Assembly (NCBI GenBank): GCA_963836905.1 | Contig: CAWIKY010000003.1 | Location: forward strand, 62,001-126,000 | DNA length: 64,000 nt | Reading direction: 5' to 3' | Source of the DNA: CAWIKY01 sp963836905 | Lineage (GTDB): Bacteria > Pseudomonadota > Alphaproteobacteria > Caulobacterales > Hyphomonadaceae | Shown: piece by piece, positions 35,084 to 43,621 of the stretch | Numbering within the stretch: position 1 is the stretch's first letter | Layout of the letters: each line of letters opens with the position of its first letter | Notes under the pieces: model-generated | Databases searched by the model: none | What the model was told of the DNA's origin: nothing | Seen by the model: only the letters and a program-made list of their open reading frames with translations | Position numbers and translations under genes: made by a program

Positions 35084-36499
35084 TTACATGTGAATGACCT
35101 TCCCGTAGGCATCCAGAACGCTTTCATGCATCATTTCGGAGAGCGTCGGGTGCGGGAAAATCGTTTCCATCAGCTCTGCCTCTGTCAATTCACCCTGTCG
35201 GGCAATGACGTATCCCTGAATGAGTTCAGTGACCTCTGCGCCGATCATGTGGGCGCCAAGAAGTTCCCCTGTCTTCGCATCGAACACCGTCTTGACCATG
35301 CCATCGCCTGCGCCCAGCGCAATCGCCTTGCCGTTGCCAATAAACGGAAATTTTCCGACCTTCACGCTGTGCCCGGCTTCTTTCGCCTTCGCCTCCGTTA
35401 AACCGACGCTGGCTACTTGTGGATGCGAATAGGTGCATCCGGGAACATTCGATGCGTCGAAAGCCGCTCCGTGTCCTTTTCCGGCAATGGCCTCGATGCA
35501 CACAACGCCTTCGTGGGAAGCCTTATGGGCGAGCCAGGGCGGACCGGTCACGTCGCCTATCGCATAAAGACCGTCCACGCCGGTTCGACCAAAGCCGTCC
35601 ACCTCAATATGAGTTTTCTCGACCTTCACACCGAGCGCTTCCAGCCCGAGGTTTTCCACATTGCCGACAATGCCAACTGCGAGAATGGCGCGATCCGCTT
35701 TGATCGTTTCGGTTTTCCCGCCGGTCTCAACCGTCGCAGTAACCGTATCTTCGCCTTTCTTCAGACCTTTGACTTGCGCGGCAGTAAGGATACGAATGCC
35801 CTGTTTCTCAAAGTCCTTACGCGCCATCGCAGATATATCGGCGTCTTCTACAGGCAGGATCCTATCCAGCGTTTCGACGACGGTCACTTCGCTGCCGAGT
35901 TCATTGTAGAAACTCGCAAACTCGATACCGATCGCACCTGAGCCTATCACCAGAAGGCGTTTGGGGAGCGCATCGGGCACCATGGCTTCGCGATACGTCC
36001 AGACCAGCTTTCCGTCAGGCTCCAGCCCGGCCTGAGGGATGGAGCGGGCGCGAGCACCTGTGGCGACTAGAACATGCTTGGCCGAATACGCGGTTTCCTT
36101 GCCAGCCTTGTCCTTGACGAAGACTTTCGGGGCAGACTTGGCCTTTTCAAGCCGGGCGGTGCCTTCGATCACGGTGATCTTGTTTTTCTTCATCAGGTGC
36201 TTCACGCCTGAGGACAGCTGTTTTGCCACGCCCCTTGAGCGTTTGACCACGGCAGGCAGATCGACCTCGGGCTTCGCAATTTTCAAGCCGAAGCTTTCCG
36301 CATGTTTGGCCAGATGAAAGACCTCAGCGGAGCGCAAGAGTGCCTTCGTTGGAATGCAACCCCAGTTCAGGCAAACCCCGCCAAGGCTTTCGCGCTCCAC
36401 AATTGCCGTCTTCATACCGAGTTGCGTGGCGCGGATCGCAGCCACGTAGCCTCCAGGGCCGGAGCCTATGACAATGAGATCGAAGTCGGTTTCAGCCAT
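35084..36499 (-). CDS. lpdA: Dihydrolipoyl dehydrogenase (E3)
   Basis: Flavoprotein disulfide reductase that re-oxidises dihydrolipoamide in the pyruvate dehydrogenase complex. It has the FAD motif GSGPGGYVAA, the redox-active disulfide GGVCLNWGCIP, the NAD motif GSGAIGIEFA, and the C-terminal base HPTLSEMMHE (His-Pro-Thr). The length, 471 residues, is normal. It closes the pdh gene block. Confidence 0.95.
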   Translation of the reverse strand: MAETDFDLIVIGSGPGGYVAAIRATQLGMKTAIVERESLGGVCLNWGCIPTKALLRSAEVFHLAKHAESFGLKIAKPEVDLPAVVKRSRGVAKQLSSGVKHLMKKNKITVIEGTARLEKAKSAPKVFVKDKAGKETAYSAKHVLVATGARARSIPQAGLEPDGKLVWTYREAMVPDALPKRLLVIGSGAIGIEFASFYNELGSEVTVVETLDRILPVEDADISAMARKDFEKQGIRILTAAQVKGLKKGEDTVTATVETGGKTETIKADRAILAVGIVGNVENLGLEALGVKVEKTHIEVDGFGRTGVDGLYAIGDVTGPPWLAHKASHEGVVCIEAIAGKGHGAAFDASNVPGCTYSHPQVASVGLTEAKAKEAGHSVKVGKFPFIGNGKAIALGAGDGMVKTVFDAKTGELLGAHMIGAEVTELIQGYVIARQGELTEAELMETIFPHPTLSEMMHESVLDAYGKVIHM

Positions 36500-36517
36500 G
36501 GTCTGTTGTCCTAAGGG

Positions 36518-36982
36518 TTAGTAAAAAACGATCCTGATCAACCATACAATACCGGCAATCGCGCAGAGCATCATCCAGATGGGGACACCTTTGCGATATG
36601 TCCCTTCATCAACGATTGTCAGATTCAGTTTGTCCAGACAGGAGCAGAATTGTTTGAATGCGAAGGTAAAAAACTTCATGGAAGTCTGAAGCGTCAAAAT
36701 ACTGCCGTCGGCATAAAGCCCTAGAGGAGCTTGAAGCTTGTAGGCACTGGCGACCTCAACATCAAAGAAACGTATGAGTCGCGTGCCTAACTCGATCCGG
36801 TCCCGGTAAATGTGTGCCGTGCCGACGAGCTTGCCCGAAAACGTGCTCCGCCGCCAAAAACAGATACGGTCCGCCTCGAACGACTTGCAGCTACAGCTAC
36901 AGAGACACTTGGTTTCATCCGCCGCCAGATCACGTTCGGCCCCGGCGTGTGTCGGCTGCGTGTTCAACTCTTCGCTTGCCAC
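36518..36982 (-). CDS. Unrecognised protein with Cys cluster and C-terminal membrane helix
   Basis: A 154-residue product between pdhC and lpdA that I do not recognise. It begins with GTG directly after the pdhC TAA. A CLCSCSC cluster lies near residues 27-33, with two further Cys near residues 114-116 (FCSCLD). The C-terminus is one hydrophobic helix (GVPIWMMLCAIAGIVWLIRIVFY), so it is probably tail-anchored with its bulk in the cytosol. The central region has many beta-prone stretches. Its base composition looks more AT-rich than its neighbours. The cysteines suggest metal or redox chemistry, but function is unknown. Confidence 0.6.
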   Translation of the reverse strand: MASEELNTQPTHAGAERDLAADETKCLCSCSCKSFEADRICFWRRSTFSGKLVGTAHIYRDRIELGTRLIRFFDVEVASAYKLQAPLGLYADGSILTLQTSMKFFTFAFKQFCSCLDKLNLTIVDEGTYRKGVPIWMMLCAIAGIVWLIRIVFY

Positions 36983-38413
36983 TTAGAGCAGCATCGCTTC
37001 GGGCGCTTCCACATACCTCTTGAATGCCTGTAGCCAGCGCGCGCCTTCCGCTCCGCCAACCACGCGATGATCGCAGGTCAGTGTTACCGTCATCACTGTG
37101 GCAGCTTCCAGCGAACCGGCAGCGTTAACGACCGGTCGCTTCTCTCCAGCGCCTACGGACAGTATCATGCCCTCAGGCGGATTGATGATGGAGGCGAAGG
37201 TCTTGATACCGAACATACCGAGATTGGAGAGCGAGAACGTGCCGCCTGAATACTCTTGCGGCTTGAGCTTGCGGTCGCGGGCACGCGTGGCGAGATCCTT
37301 CATCTCTTCGGAAATGGTCTGCAACCCCTTGGACTGGGCGTCACGTATGACCGGCGTGATGAGACCACCCTCAATGGCTACGGCCACGGACACATGAGCC
37401 GCCTTGTGATAGGCAATCCCTTTGTCAGTATAGCTGGCATTACAGTCCGGCTCCGCCATAAGTGCCATTGCTGACGCCTTGATGAGCAGATCGTTAACCG
37501 AGATTTTCACGCCGTCCGGCGCGGACTCGTTGATGGCCGCACGTGCGCTGAGTAGCCGGTCCAGATTGAGGTCCAGAGTTAACGGGAAGTGCGGCACCTG
37601 CATGAAGCTCTGGGTCAGACGCCGGGCAACAGTCTTGCGCATGCCGTCGAGCGGCTTGAGGTCGTAGCTCGCCGGATCGTAAACCCGGTCATCAAGAACC
37701 TGCGGCAGGATCAGGCCATCCGGCGTCGCAGCAGCGCCAGCCGTTGAGGCTTGGGAAGGCCGGTCTGCAGACGGAGACGCCTCTTCGACATCCTTGCGAA
37801 CGATCCGCCCGTGAGGGCCAGAACCTTTCAACGAACTGAGATCAACTCCCTTGAGAGCGGCGATCCGGCGCGCGAGCGGGCTCACCTTGATACGGTCTTC
37901 GCCGTCTCCCAGCGCCTGCAATTCGACTTTCCGGGTCATATCGACACCCTCGGACGCCTTGCTGCCGGAGCCGGTACCGGCTGGCTCCCGGCCATAGCCG
38001 CCCTGAGGTTCAGGAGCTGCCTCGACGGGCGCTTTCTTGTCGTCAGTCGATTTTGTCTCTGGCGTGTCGGCCTTCCCGACAGGTTTTTCCGAAGATGTCT
38101 CGTTGGCGTCCCCTGTATTTCCGGAAGCAGCCTCTTCCTCGACAGGAGCCTCTACGGCACCGACATCCTCACCCTCCTCGGCAAGAACAGCTATGACACT
38201 ATTGACCTTGACACCCTCGGTGCCAGCTTCGACGAGCAGTTTGGCAATCGTGCCTTCGTCAACGGCCTCCACCTCCATGGTCGCCTTGTCGGTTTCGATC
38301 TCGGCAATGATGTCCCCGGACGAGATCTTGTCCCCCGGAGCGACAAGCCATTTGGACAATGTGCCTTCTTCCATGGTCGGTGAGAGGGCGGGCATGGTGA
38401 TGTTGATCGACAT
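36983..38413 (-). CDS. pdhC: Pyruvate dehydrogenase E2, dihydrolipoamide acetyltransferase
   Basis: Core subunit of the PDH complex, 476 residues. One lipoyl domain holds the attachment lysine in ETDKATMEVE (about residue 43). A peripheral-subunit-binding domain (ARRIAALKGVDLSSLKGSGPH) and the catalytic domain follow. The catalytic histidine motif, normally DHRxxDG, reads DHRVVGGAEG, so the Asp is replaced by Gly. The rest of the active-site region is conserved. The gene is preceded directly by the DUF5076 gene and followed by an unrecognised gene. Confidence 0.92.
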   Translation of the reverse strand: MSINITMPALSPTMEEGTLSKWLVAPGDKISSGDIIAEIETDKATMEVEAVDEGTIAKLLVEAGTEGVKVNSVIAVLAEEGEDVGAVEAPVEEEAASGNTGDANETSSEKPVGKADTPETKSTDDKKAPVEAAPEPQGGYGREPAGTGSGSKASEGVDMTRKVELQALGDGEDRIKVSPLARRIAALKGVDLSSLKGSGPHGRIVRKDVEEASPSADRPSQASTAGAAATPDGLILPQVLDDRVYDPASYDLKPLDGMRKTVARRLTQSFMQVPHFPLTLDLNLDRLLSARAAINESAPDGVKISVNDLLIKASAMALMAEPDCNASYTDKGIAYHKAAHVSVAVAIEGGLITPVIRDAQSKGLQTISEEMKDLATRARDRKLKPQEYSGGTFSLSNLGMFGIKTFASIINPPEGMILSVGAGEKRPVVNAAGSLEAATVMTVTLTCDHRVVGGAEGARWLQAFKRYVEAPEAMLL

Positions 38414-38746
38414 TCAGTTACCTGTCTTGGTATCAATGGCCGAAACCACGGCCGATAATTCAGGATTGTGTTTCACGCGCTCGACGAAGTTCTGCATGAT
38501 CTGCTCAAAGACACCCTGGGCATCAGGGCCATCCGGATCTGCCTTTCGCAAGGTCTGAACAACGTGTTTGGCGATATCAGCAAGAATGAAGCCCCACATT
38601 CCGGGCTCGACCTTTGGATCTGCCAGACCGACCTTCAGGGATGACGCACCTTCATTGTCAGCGATCCAGAAGCGGACCAGTTCTTGCGCAGATGTAGCAC
38701 CATCTACCGCCTCGGGGATCAAGAGGGCATTGTCTTTGTTGCTCAT
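38414..38746 (-). CDS. DUF5076 protein
   Basis: A 110-residue protein of the DUF5076 family, seen next to pdh genes in alphaproteobacteria. It has the typical VRFWIADNEGASSLKVGL and WGFILADIAKHVVQTL segments. There is no signal or membrane helix. Its ATG overlaps the stop of the 68-residue gene upstream (ATGA) and its stop touches the pdhC ATG, so all are translated together. A role as an accessory factor of PDH is inferred from context only. Confidence 0.75.
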   Translation of the reverse strand: MSNKDNALLIPEAVDGATSAQELVRFWIADNEGASSLKVGLADPKVEPGMWGFILADIAKHVVQTLRKADPDGPDAQGVFEQIMQNFVERVKHNPELSAVVSAIDTKTGN

Positions 38747-38949
38747 TTCTGACTCGGAAGGTCGGGAAGGTTTAGTTTTAAATCGGGAAACGCTTCGCAG
38801 AGAGCCGGTTTCTCAACCACTGCTCCTGGATGCCTAGTCTTCTCGACTATCCGGTGAAGAGATGCCACCCGAAGCGTAAAACACGCGTCGACCGTGATCC
38901 TCCGTGCGGTATGCACATCCTCTGGATTATGAGTAGACAGGATGTTCAT
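38743..38949 (-). CDS. Small unrecognised protein coupled to pdhB
   Basis: A 68-residue product (MNILSTHNPEDVHTARRI...) between pdhB and the DUF5076 gene. I recognise no family. The case for a real gene is its fit: its ATG overlaps the pdhB stop as ATGA and its stop overlaps the DUF5076 ATG as ATGA. The sequence is basic in the middle, with one cysteine near each third and a proline-rich end (LKLNLPDLPSQK). No membrane helix is seen. Its job is unknown but is likely tied to the PDH operon. Confidence 0.6.
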   Translation of the reverse strand: MNILSTHNPEDVHTARRITVDACFTLRVASLHRIVEKTRHPGAVVEKPALCEAFPDLKLNLPDLPSQK

Positions 38950-40391
38950 CGCGCCCCGCCTTTCATTCCCTCGCAAACCTTCAACGCGGCCTCAACGATA
39001 TCCTTCACGCCGGGCAGGCTGAGGGCTTCGAGATTGGCCGCATAAGGAAGCGGAACGTCTTTCTGATGGACCCGTGCCGGAGGTGCATCAAGCCAGTCGA
39101 AGGCCTCATCGACAACAGTCGCACATATCTCTGCGCCAACGCCGAAAAACCGCCAACCCTCCTCGCACGCGACGAGCCGGTTGGTCCTTTTCACGCTTTC
39201 AATGACCGTAGCGGTATCGAGCGGACGGATCGTGCGGAGATCCACCACCTCGGCTGATATGCCCTGCTCGGCGAGGATCTCTGCAGCCTGAAGCGCAAAA
39301 CCGACCATTCGGGAATGCGCGACGAGTGTGACATCCGTTCCTTCCCGTTTCACGGCGGCCTTGCCGATCGGCACAGTCCAGTCGTCGATATCGGGCACAT
39401 CGAAGCTCTCGCCATAGAGAAGTTCGTGCTCGAGAAACACGACCGGATTGGGATCACGAATCGCGGATTTTAGAAGTCCCTTCGCATCAGCGGCATCATA
39501 GGGCGCGACAACCTTCAATCCCGGGACGTGACCGTACCATGCGGAAAAGTCCTGACTGTGCTGAGCACCAACCCGGGAGGCCGCTCCGTTCGGCCCGCGA
39601 AACACGATCGGGCATCCCATCTGGCCCCCGGACATATAGAGCGTCTTGGCGGCCGAATTGATGATATGGTCGATTGCCTGCATGGCGAAATTGAAGGTCA
39701 TGAACTCGACAATGGGCTTCAAGCCACCAAAAGCGGCACCGACGCCGAGACCTGCAAAACCGTGCTCGGTAATAGGCGTATCGACCACCCTGTCGGCACC
39801 GAACTCCTGCAGCAGTTCGCGCGTGACCTTGTAGGCCCCCTGATACTCAGCGACCTCTTCACCCATCACGAAAACTGTCTCGTCCCGCCGCATCTCCTCG
39901 GCCATCGCGTCACGCAGGGCATCGCGCAGGGTAACAGACGTGAAAGTCGTGCCTTCGGGCAGACTGCGGTCGACTGGCGTCACAGATTCCGGTTTGGTCG
40001 GCGTTGTGGCACCGCCTTCATCGCTGGCGTCTGTGCCTTCCATGCCCTCGCCGCTTTGAACACGTTGATCTGCAGCGGCGTCGGCCTCATCGGTCGGCTC
40101 ACTCCCGGAGGCGGTTCCAGCCCCTGCCTCAACAGATCCGGCGTCCTCTCCGTCCTCAGCAAGGACAGCGATAACCGCGTTTACCTTCACGCCTTCAGTA
40201 CCGGCTTCGATCAGTATCTTTGCCAGAACGCCTTCATCGACAGCTTCGACTTCCATCGTTGCCTTATCGGTCTCTATCTCTGCCAGAATATCCCCCGCGA
40301 CAACCGTGTCGCCCTCGGACTTCAGCCATTTGGACAGTGTGCCTTCCTCCATGGTGGGCGACAGGGCAGGCATGAGAATGTCAATCGACAT
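38946..40391 (-). CDS. pdhB: Pyruvate dehydrogenase E1 beta with N-terminal lipoyl domain
   Basis: E1 beta subunit, 481 residues. The first about 80 residues are a lipoyl domain nearly identical to that of PdhC (ETDKATMEVEAVDEG), followed by an Ala/Glu/Asp-rich linker and the transketolase-like beta subunit from about residue 155 (TLRDALRDAMAEEMRRDETVF...). This lipoyl-E1 beta form is common in alphaproteobacteria. It gives LipA two targets in this locus. The stop overlaps the small gene downstream. Confidence 0.93.
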   Translation of the reverse strand: MSIDILMPALSPTMEEGTLSKWLKSEGDTVVAGDILAEIETDKATMEVEAVDEGVLAKILIEAGTEGVKVNAVIAVLAEDGEDAGSVEAGAGTASGSEPTDEADAAADQRVQSGEGMEGTDASDEGGATTPTKPESVTPVDRSLPEGTTFTSVTLRDALRDAMAEEMRRDETVFVMGEEVAEYQGAYKVTRELLQEFGADRVVDTPITEHGFAGLGVGAAFGGLKPIVEFMTFNFAMQAIDHIINSAAKTLYMSGGQMGCPIVFRGPNGAASRVGAQHSQDFSAWYGHVPGLKVVAPYDAADAKGLLKSAIRDPNPVVFLEHELLYGESFDVPDIDDWTVPIGKAAVKREGTDVTLVAHSRMVGFALQAAEILAEQGISAEVVDLRTIRPLDTATVIESVKRTNRLVACEEGWRFFGVGAEICATVVDEAFDWLDAPPARVHQKDVPLPYAANLEALSLPGVKDIVEAALKVCEGMKGGAR

Positions 40392-40404
40392 GAACCGGAA
40401 ACTC

Positions 40405-40800
40405 TCAGGTGAAGGGGAAAATCGGGATGAGAACCAGAACGGTGGCTATGACGCCGCCGAACCAGGCGAGGGAGCGAAGATATGGAACGCCGAACCAGTA
40501 GAGTGGTGCGTAGGCGACCCGGGAGAGGAAAAACAGAACGCCGCCCAGTGCTGTGAGTTCGTTTGTCCGGCCCGCAACTACGGCAACAAGGACCAGCGGT
40601 GCAAACATCAAGAGCGCTTCGACCATATTGTGGTTGGCGCGCTTGGCCCGCAGAACGCGAACGCCGTGATCGACGATATTGTCACGTGCGCCCGCGAGAT
40701 CGCGGCCCTTATGCTCAAGATTTGAAAAAAGGCCCTGTGTCAGGATCATCACGCCGTAGAGAACGACGCTCGCGACAAGCCATGAAAGTTCAATCGGCAT
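40405..40800 (-). CDS. MAPEG-family membrane protein
   Basis: A 131-residue protein with four hydrophobic helices and the MAPEG pattern (an early Arg/Asn stretch, RAKRANHNMVEALLMFAPLVL). MAPEG members include membrane glutathione transferases, but most bacterial ones are uncharacterised. Its ATG overlaps the pdhA stop as TGATG, and pdhB follows 13 bases later, so it is embedded in the pdh operon. A direct role in PDH is not implied by the fold. Confidence 0.8.
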   Translation of the reverse strand: MPIELSWLVASVVLYGVMILTQGLFSNLEHKGRDLAGARDNIVDHGVRVLRAKRANHNMVEALLMFAPLVLVAVVAGRTNELTALGGVLFFLSRVAYAPLYWFGVPYLRSLAWFGGVIATVLVLIPIFPFT

Positions 40801-41828
40801 CAGGCTGTCTCCACTTCGCGCAAGACATCCGTCCAGAGTTCAGAGGCATCTGGCTCAGGACTTTCCTGCGCAAAATCGACCGCCTTACCGACACGGGCGC
40901 GAATCTCCTTGTCGATTGCCTTGAGCGCATCTTCGTCCGAATGCCCGTCGTCGATCAATGTCTTCTTGAGACCCTCGATGGGATCACGATGCGAACGAAT
41001 ATCATCAACTTCTTCGCGTTTTCGATATTTGGCCGGGTCGGACATTGAATGGCCCCGATACCGATAGGTTTTCATCTCCAGAATGTATGGCCCCTTGCCG
41101 GACCGGGCATAGGCGACTGCGCGTTCCCCGGCTTGGTGCACCTTGCGAACATCCATGCCATCGACCTCTTCGCCCTCGATCTCGAACGAGATCCCACGCT
41201 TGTAAAGCTCGACCTCCGCCGAGGCGCGGGCGACACTCGTCCCCATGGCATATTGATTGTTTTCGATCACGTAAACGCACGGAAGATCCCACAACGAGGC
41301 CATGTTGAATGCCTCGTAGACCTGGCCCTGATTGGTCGCGCCATCACCAAAATACGTCAGGCAGACGCGATCATTCTTCTTGTACTTGTTGGAGAAAGCC
41401 AGACCGGTTCCGATAGGCACCTGCGCGCCGACAATGCCGTGGCCGCCGTAAAAATCTTTCTCGCGCGAGAACATGTGCATGCTCCCGCCCTTGCCACGCG
41501 AATAACCGCCTTCGCGTCCGGTGAGTTCGGCCATGACACCATCCGGATCCATGCCGCAAGCCAGCATGTGGCCGTGGTCGCGATACCCGGTAATGACCTG
41601 ATCGCCCTTGCCAATGGCTGCCTGCATCCCCACCACGACCGCTTCCTGGCCGATATAGAGGTGACAGAACCCGGCGATCTTGCCCATTCCGTAGAGCTGT
41701 CCGGCCTTCTCTTCAAAGCGGCGAATAAGGAGCATGTCACGGTAATAACCCATCAGGGTTTCGGCGCTGGCGGCGGCTGGTTTCGATGTCTTCGAGCGGT
41801 CTGCCACGCGGATTCTCCCTTGGTTCAT
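40800..41828 (-). CDS. pdhA: Pyruvate dehydrogenase E1 alpha
   Basis: Thiamine-diphosphate E1 alpha subunit, 342 residues. The thiamine motif GDGATNQGQVYEAFNMASLW...ENN is present, as is the regulatory-loop region RYRGHSMSDP. It decarboxylates pyruvate and passes the acetyl group to lipoyl-E2. The ATG at 41828 overlaps the divIC stop (TGATG); a TTG one codon earlier is possible but less likely. Confidence 0.95.
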   Translation of the reverse strand: MNQGRIRVADRSKTSKPAAASAETLMGYYRDMLLIRRFEEKAGQLYGMGKIAGFCHLYIGQEAVVVGMQAAIGKGDQVITGYRDHGHMLACGMDPDGVMAELTGREGGYSRGKGGSMHMFSREKDFYGGHGIVGAQVPIGTGLAFSNKYKKNDRVCLTYFGDGATNQGQVYEAFNMASLWDLPCVYVIENNQYAMGTSVARASAEVELYKRGISFEIEGEEVDGMDVRKVHQAGERAVAYARSGKGPYILEMKTYRYRGHSMSDPAKYRKREEVDDIRSHRDPIEGLKKTLIDDGHSDEDALKAIDKEIRARVGKAVDFAQESPEPDASELWTDVLREVETA

Positions 41829-42247
41829 CAACGACTATAAACATCCTCGTCGTCTTTGCTAAGGGCGAAAAGGTCTTCAGGGTCTGCAAGTTCCTTCTTC
41901 TGCATCTGTGGGCGAGGTGTCTCGACCCGGGCTGGGGCAGGAGCGGGAGAGTCCTTCTTTGCTTCTGACGGGAAAACCAGGACGTATTCATCCGGCCTGG
42001 CAAATACGAAGGTCCGGCGTGCAGCCTCTTCCACATAGTCAAGATCGAGACTCGACGGCGCCAGACGCGAGGTATCGCGCAACAGGTCGTCGCGAACGCC
42101 GGCCAGCGCCTCACGGCGTTCGGTCAGCTCGTCCAGAGTGCCTTGCATACGCATCCAGTTGACCAGCCCCTGCTCCCCGGCGAGGGCATGGAACGACAGG
42201 TAAACGATGAGTGCCACCAGCCCAAGACCGGCCTTTGAAAGTGACAT
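41828..42247 (-). CDS. Septum formation initiator FtsB/DivIC-like
   Basis: A 139-residue bitopic membrane protein. It has one N-terminal helix (LGLVALIVYLSFHALAG), then a coiled-coil segment (LDELTERREALAGVRDDLL), then the conserved DLDYVEEAARRTFVFARPDEYV that marks the FtsB/DivIC family. The Pro- and acid-rich tail is variable. It belongs to the FtsQLB divisome sub-complex. The location between eno and pdhA is the common alphaproteobacterial one. Confidence 0.88.
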   Translation of the reverse strand: MSLSKAGLGLVALIVYLSFHALAGEQGLVNWMRMQGTLDELTERREALAGVRDDLLRDTSRLAPSSLDLDYVEEAARRTFVFARPDEYVLVFPSEAKKDSPAPAPARVETPRPQMQKKELADPEDLFALSKDDEDVYSR

Positions 42248-42298
42248 TGTCGAACTCCGGGCAGAGCCCTTTTTACTGCATCGCGCAGGGTTTCTACA

Positions 42299-43579
42299 TC
42301 ATGAAGACGTACGCAGTGTCCGGCGCCCTGCATAAACCGCCTGATCTGCCAGTTCCTCTTCAATCCGCAGCAACTGGTTGTATTTGGCCAGCCTGTCGGA
42401 ACGCGACAGCGAGCCGGTCTTGATCTGCCCGCAATTGGTCGCAACCGCCAGGTCGGCGATTGTGGAATCTTCCGTCTCACCCGAACGATGTGACATCACA
42501 GCCGAATAGGAATTGGTGTGTGCAAGGGAGACGGCCGAAAGGGTTTCAGTCAATGTGCCGATCTGATTGACCTTCACCAGAATGGAGTTTGCGGCTTTCT
42601 TTTCCAGACCGGTCTGCAGGCGGACCGGGTTCGTCACGAAGAGATCATCCCCCACCAGCTGGCAGGTCTTGCCGATACGTTTTGTCAGCTCGACCCAGCC
42701 CTCCCAGTCGTCTTCCGCCATGCCGTCCTCGATCGACATGATCGGATAGCGCGAGACCAGGTCGGCCAGATAATCGACCATACCGCCCGCATCGAGCGAT
42801 TTTCCCTCGCCAGCGAGTTCATACTTTCCATTCTTGTGAAATTCGGTCGATGCCGCATCGAGCGCCAGAACGCAGTCCTCTCCGGGACGGTACCCGGCCG
42901 TCTCGATTGATTTCATGATGAAGCCGATAGCCTCGTCGGTAGACGACAGATTGGGTGCAAATCCGCCTTCATCGCCGACATTGGTGTTGTGGCCTGCGGC
43001 TGAAAGCGCCTTCTTCAGCGCCTGAAAGACCTCGGCTCCCATCCGCATGGCTTCCGAAAAGCTCTGTGCGCCAACCGGCATGATCATGAATTCCTGAACG
43101 TCGATCGGGTTGTCGGCATGTGCTCCGCCGTTGATGATGTTCATCATCGGCGTCGGGAGGATGTGCGCCGAAACGCCGCCCAGATAGCGGTAGAGCGGCA
43201 AATGAGCTGCTTCTGCAGCGGCCTTGGCAGTTGCAAGGGACACGGCCAAGAGCGCGTTGGCGCCGAGACGGGATTTGTTCTGTGTTCCGTCGACTTCGAT
43301 CATTGTGGTATCGATCCGGCGTTGATCTTCGGCCTCCATACCTTCCAGAGCATCGAAAAGCTCTCCATTGACCGCTTCGATGGCTTGCAAGACCCCCTTG
43401 CCCCCAAAGCGGTCGCCGCCATCGCGAAGTTCGTGCGCTTCATGAACGCCAGTTGATGCCCCCGAAGGCACGGCAGCACGTCCCATCGATCCGTCTTCCA
43501 GTGTCACATCCGCTTCGATTGTCGGGTTACCGCGGCTGTCAATGATCTGGCGGGCGTGAATGTCGACGATTTCTGTCAT
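42299..43579 (-). CDS. eno: Enolase
   Basis: Phosphopyruvate hydratase, 426 residues, converting 2-phosphoglycerate to phosphoenolpyruvate. It has the N-terminal RGNPTIEADV, the catalytic GDEGGFAPN, metal ligands in SIEDGMAEDDW and GDDLFVTN, and the signature ILVKVNQIGTLTETL with SHRSGETED. It is the upstream gene of the divIC-pdhA block, feeding PEP/pyruvate metabolism. Confidence 0.97.
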   Translation of the reverse strand: MTEIVDIHARQIIDSRGNPTIEADVTLEDGSMGRAAVPSGASTGVHEAHELRDGGDRFGGKGVLQAIEAVNGELFDALEGMEAEDQRRIDTTMIEVDGTQNKSRLGANALLAVSLATAKAAAEAAHLPLYRYLGGVSAHILPTPMMNIINGGAHADNPIDVQEFMIMPVGAQSFSEAMRMGAEVFQALKKALSAAGHNTNVGDEGGFAPNLSSTDEAIGFIMKSIETAGYRPGEDCVLALDAASTEFHKNGKYELAGEGKSLDAGGMVDYLADLVSRYPIMSIEDGMAEDDWEGWVELTKRIGKTCQLVGDDLFVTNPVRLQTGLEKKAANSILVKVNQIGTLTETLSAVSLAHTNSYSAVMSHRSGETEDSTIADLAVATNCGQIKTGSLSRSDRLAKYNQLLRIEEELADQAVYAGRRTLRTSS

Positions 43580-43621
43580 TTGAAGGCTGCTCCGGCTGGC
43601 AAAACTGATCTGCGGCAGGGT

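Noticed and set aside
39528..40412. Long + strand open frame of about 294 codons opposite pdhB
   Set aside because: It is fully antisense to a clear pdhB gene, has no family features and follows from high GC content.
41049..41840. Open frame of about 263 codons opposite pdhA
   Set aside because: pdhA is unambiguous here, and the antisense frame has no ribosome-binding site or known motif.
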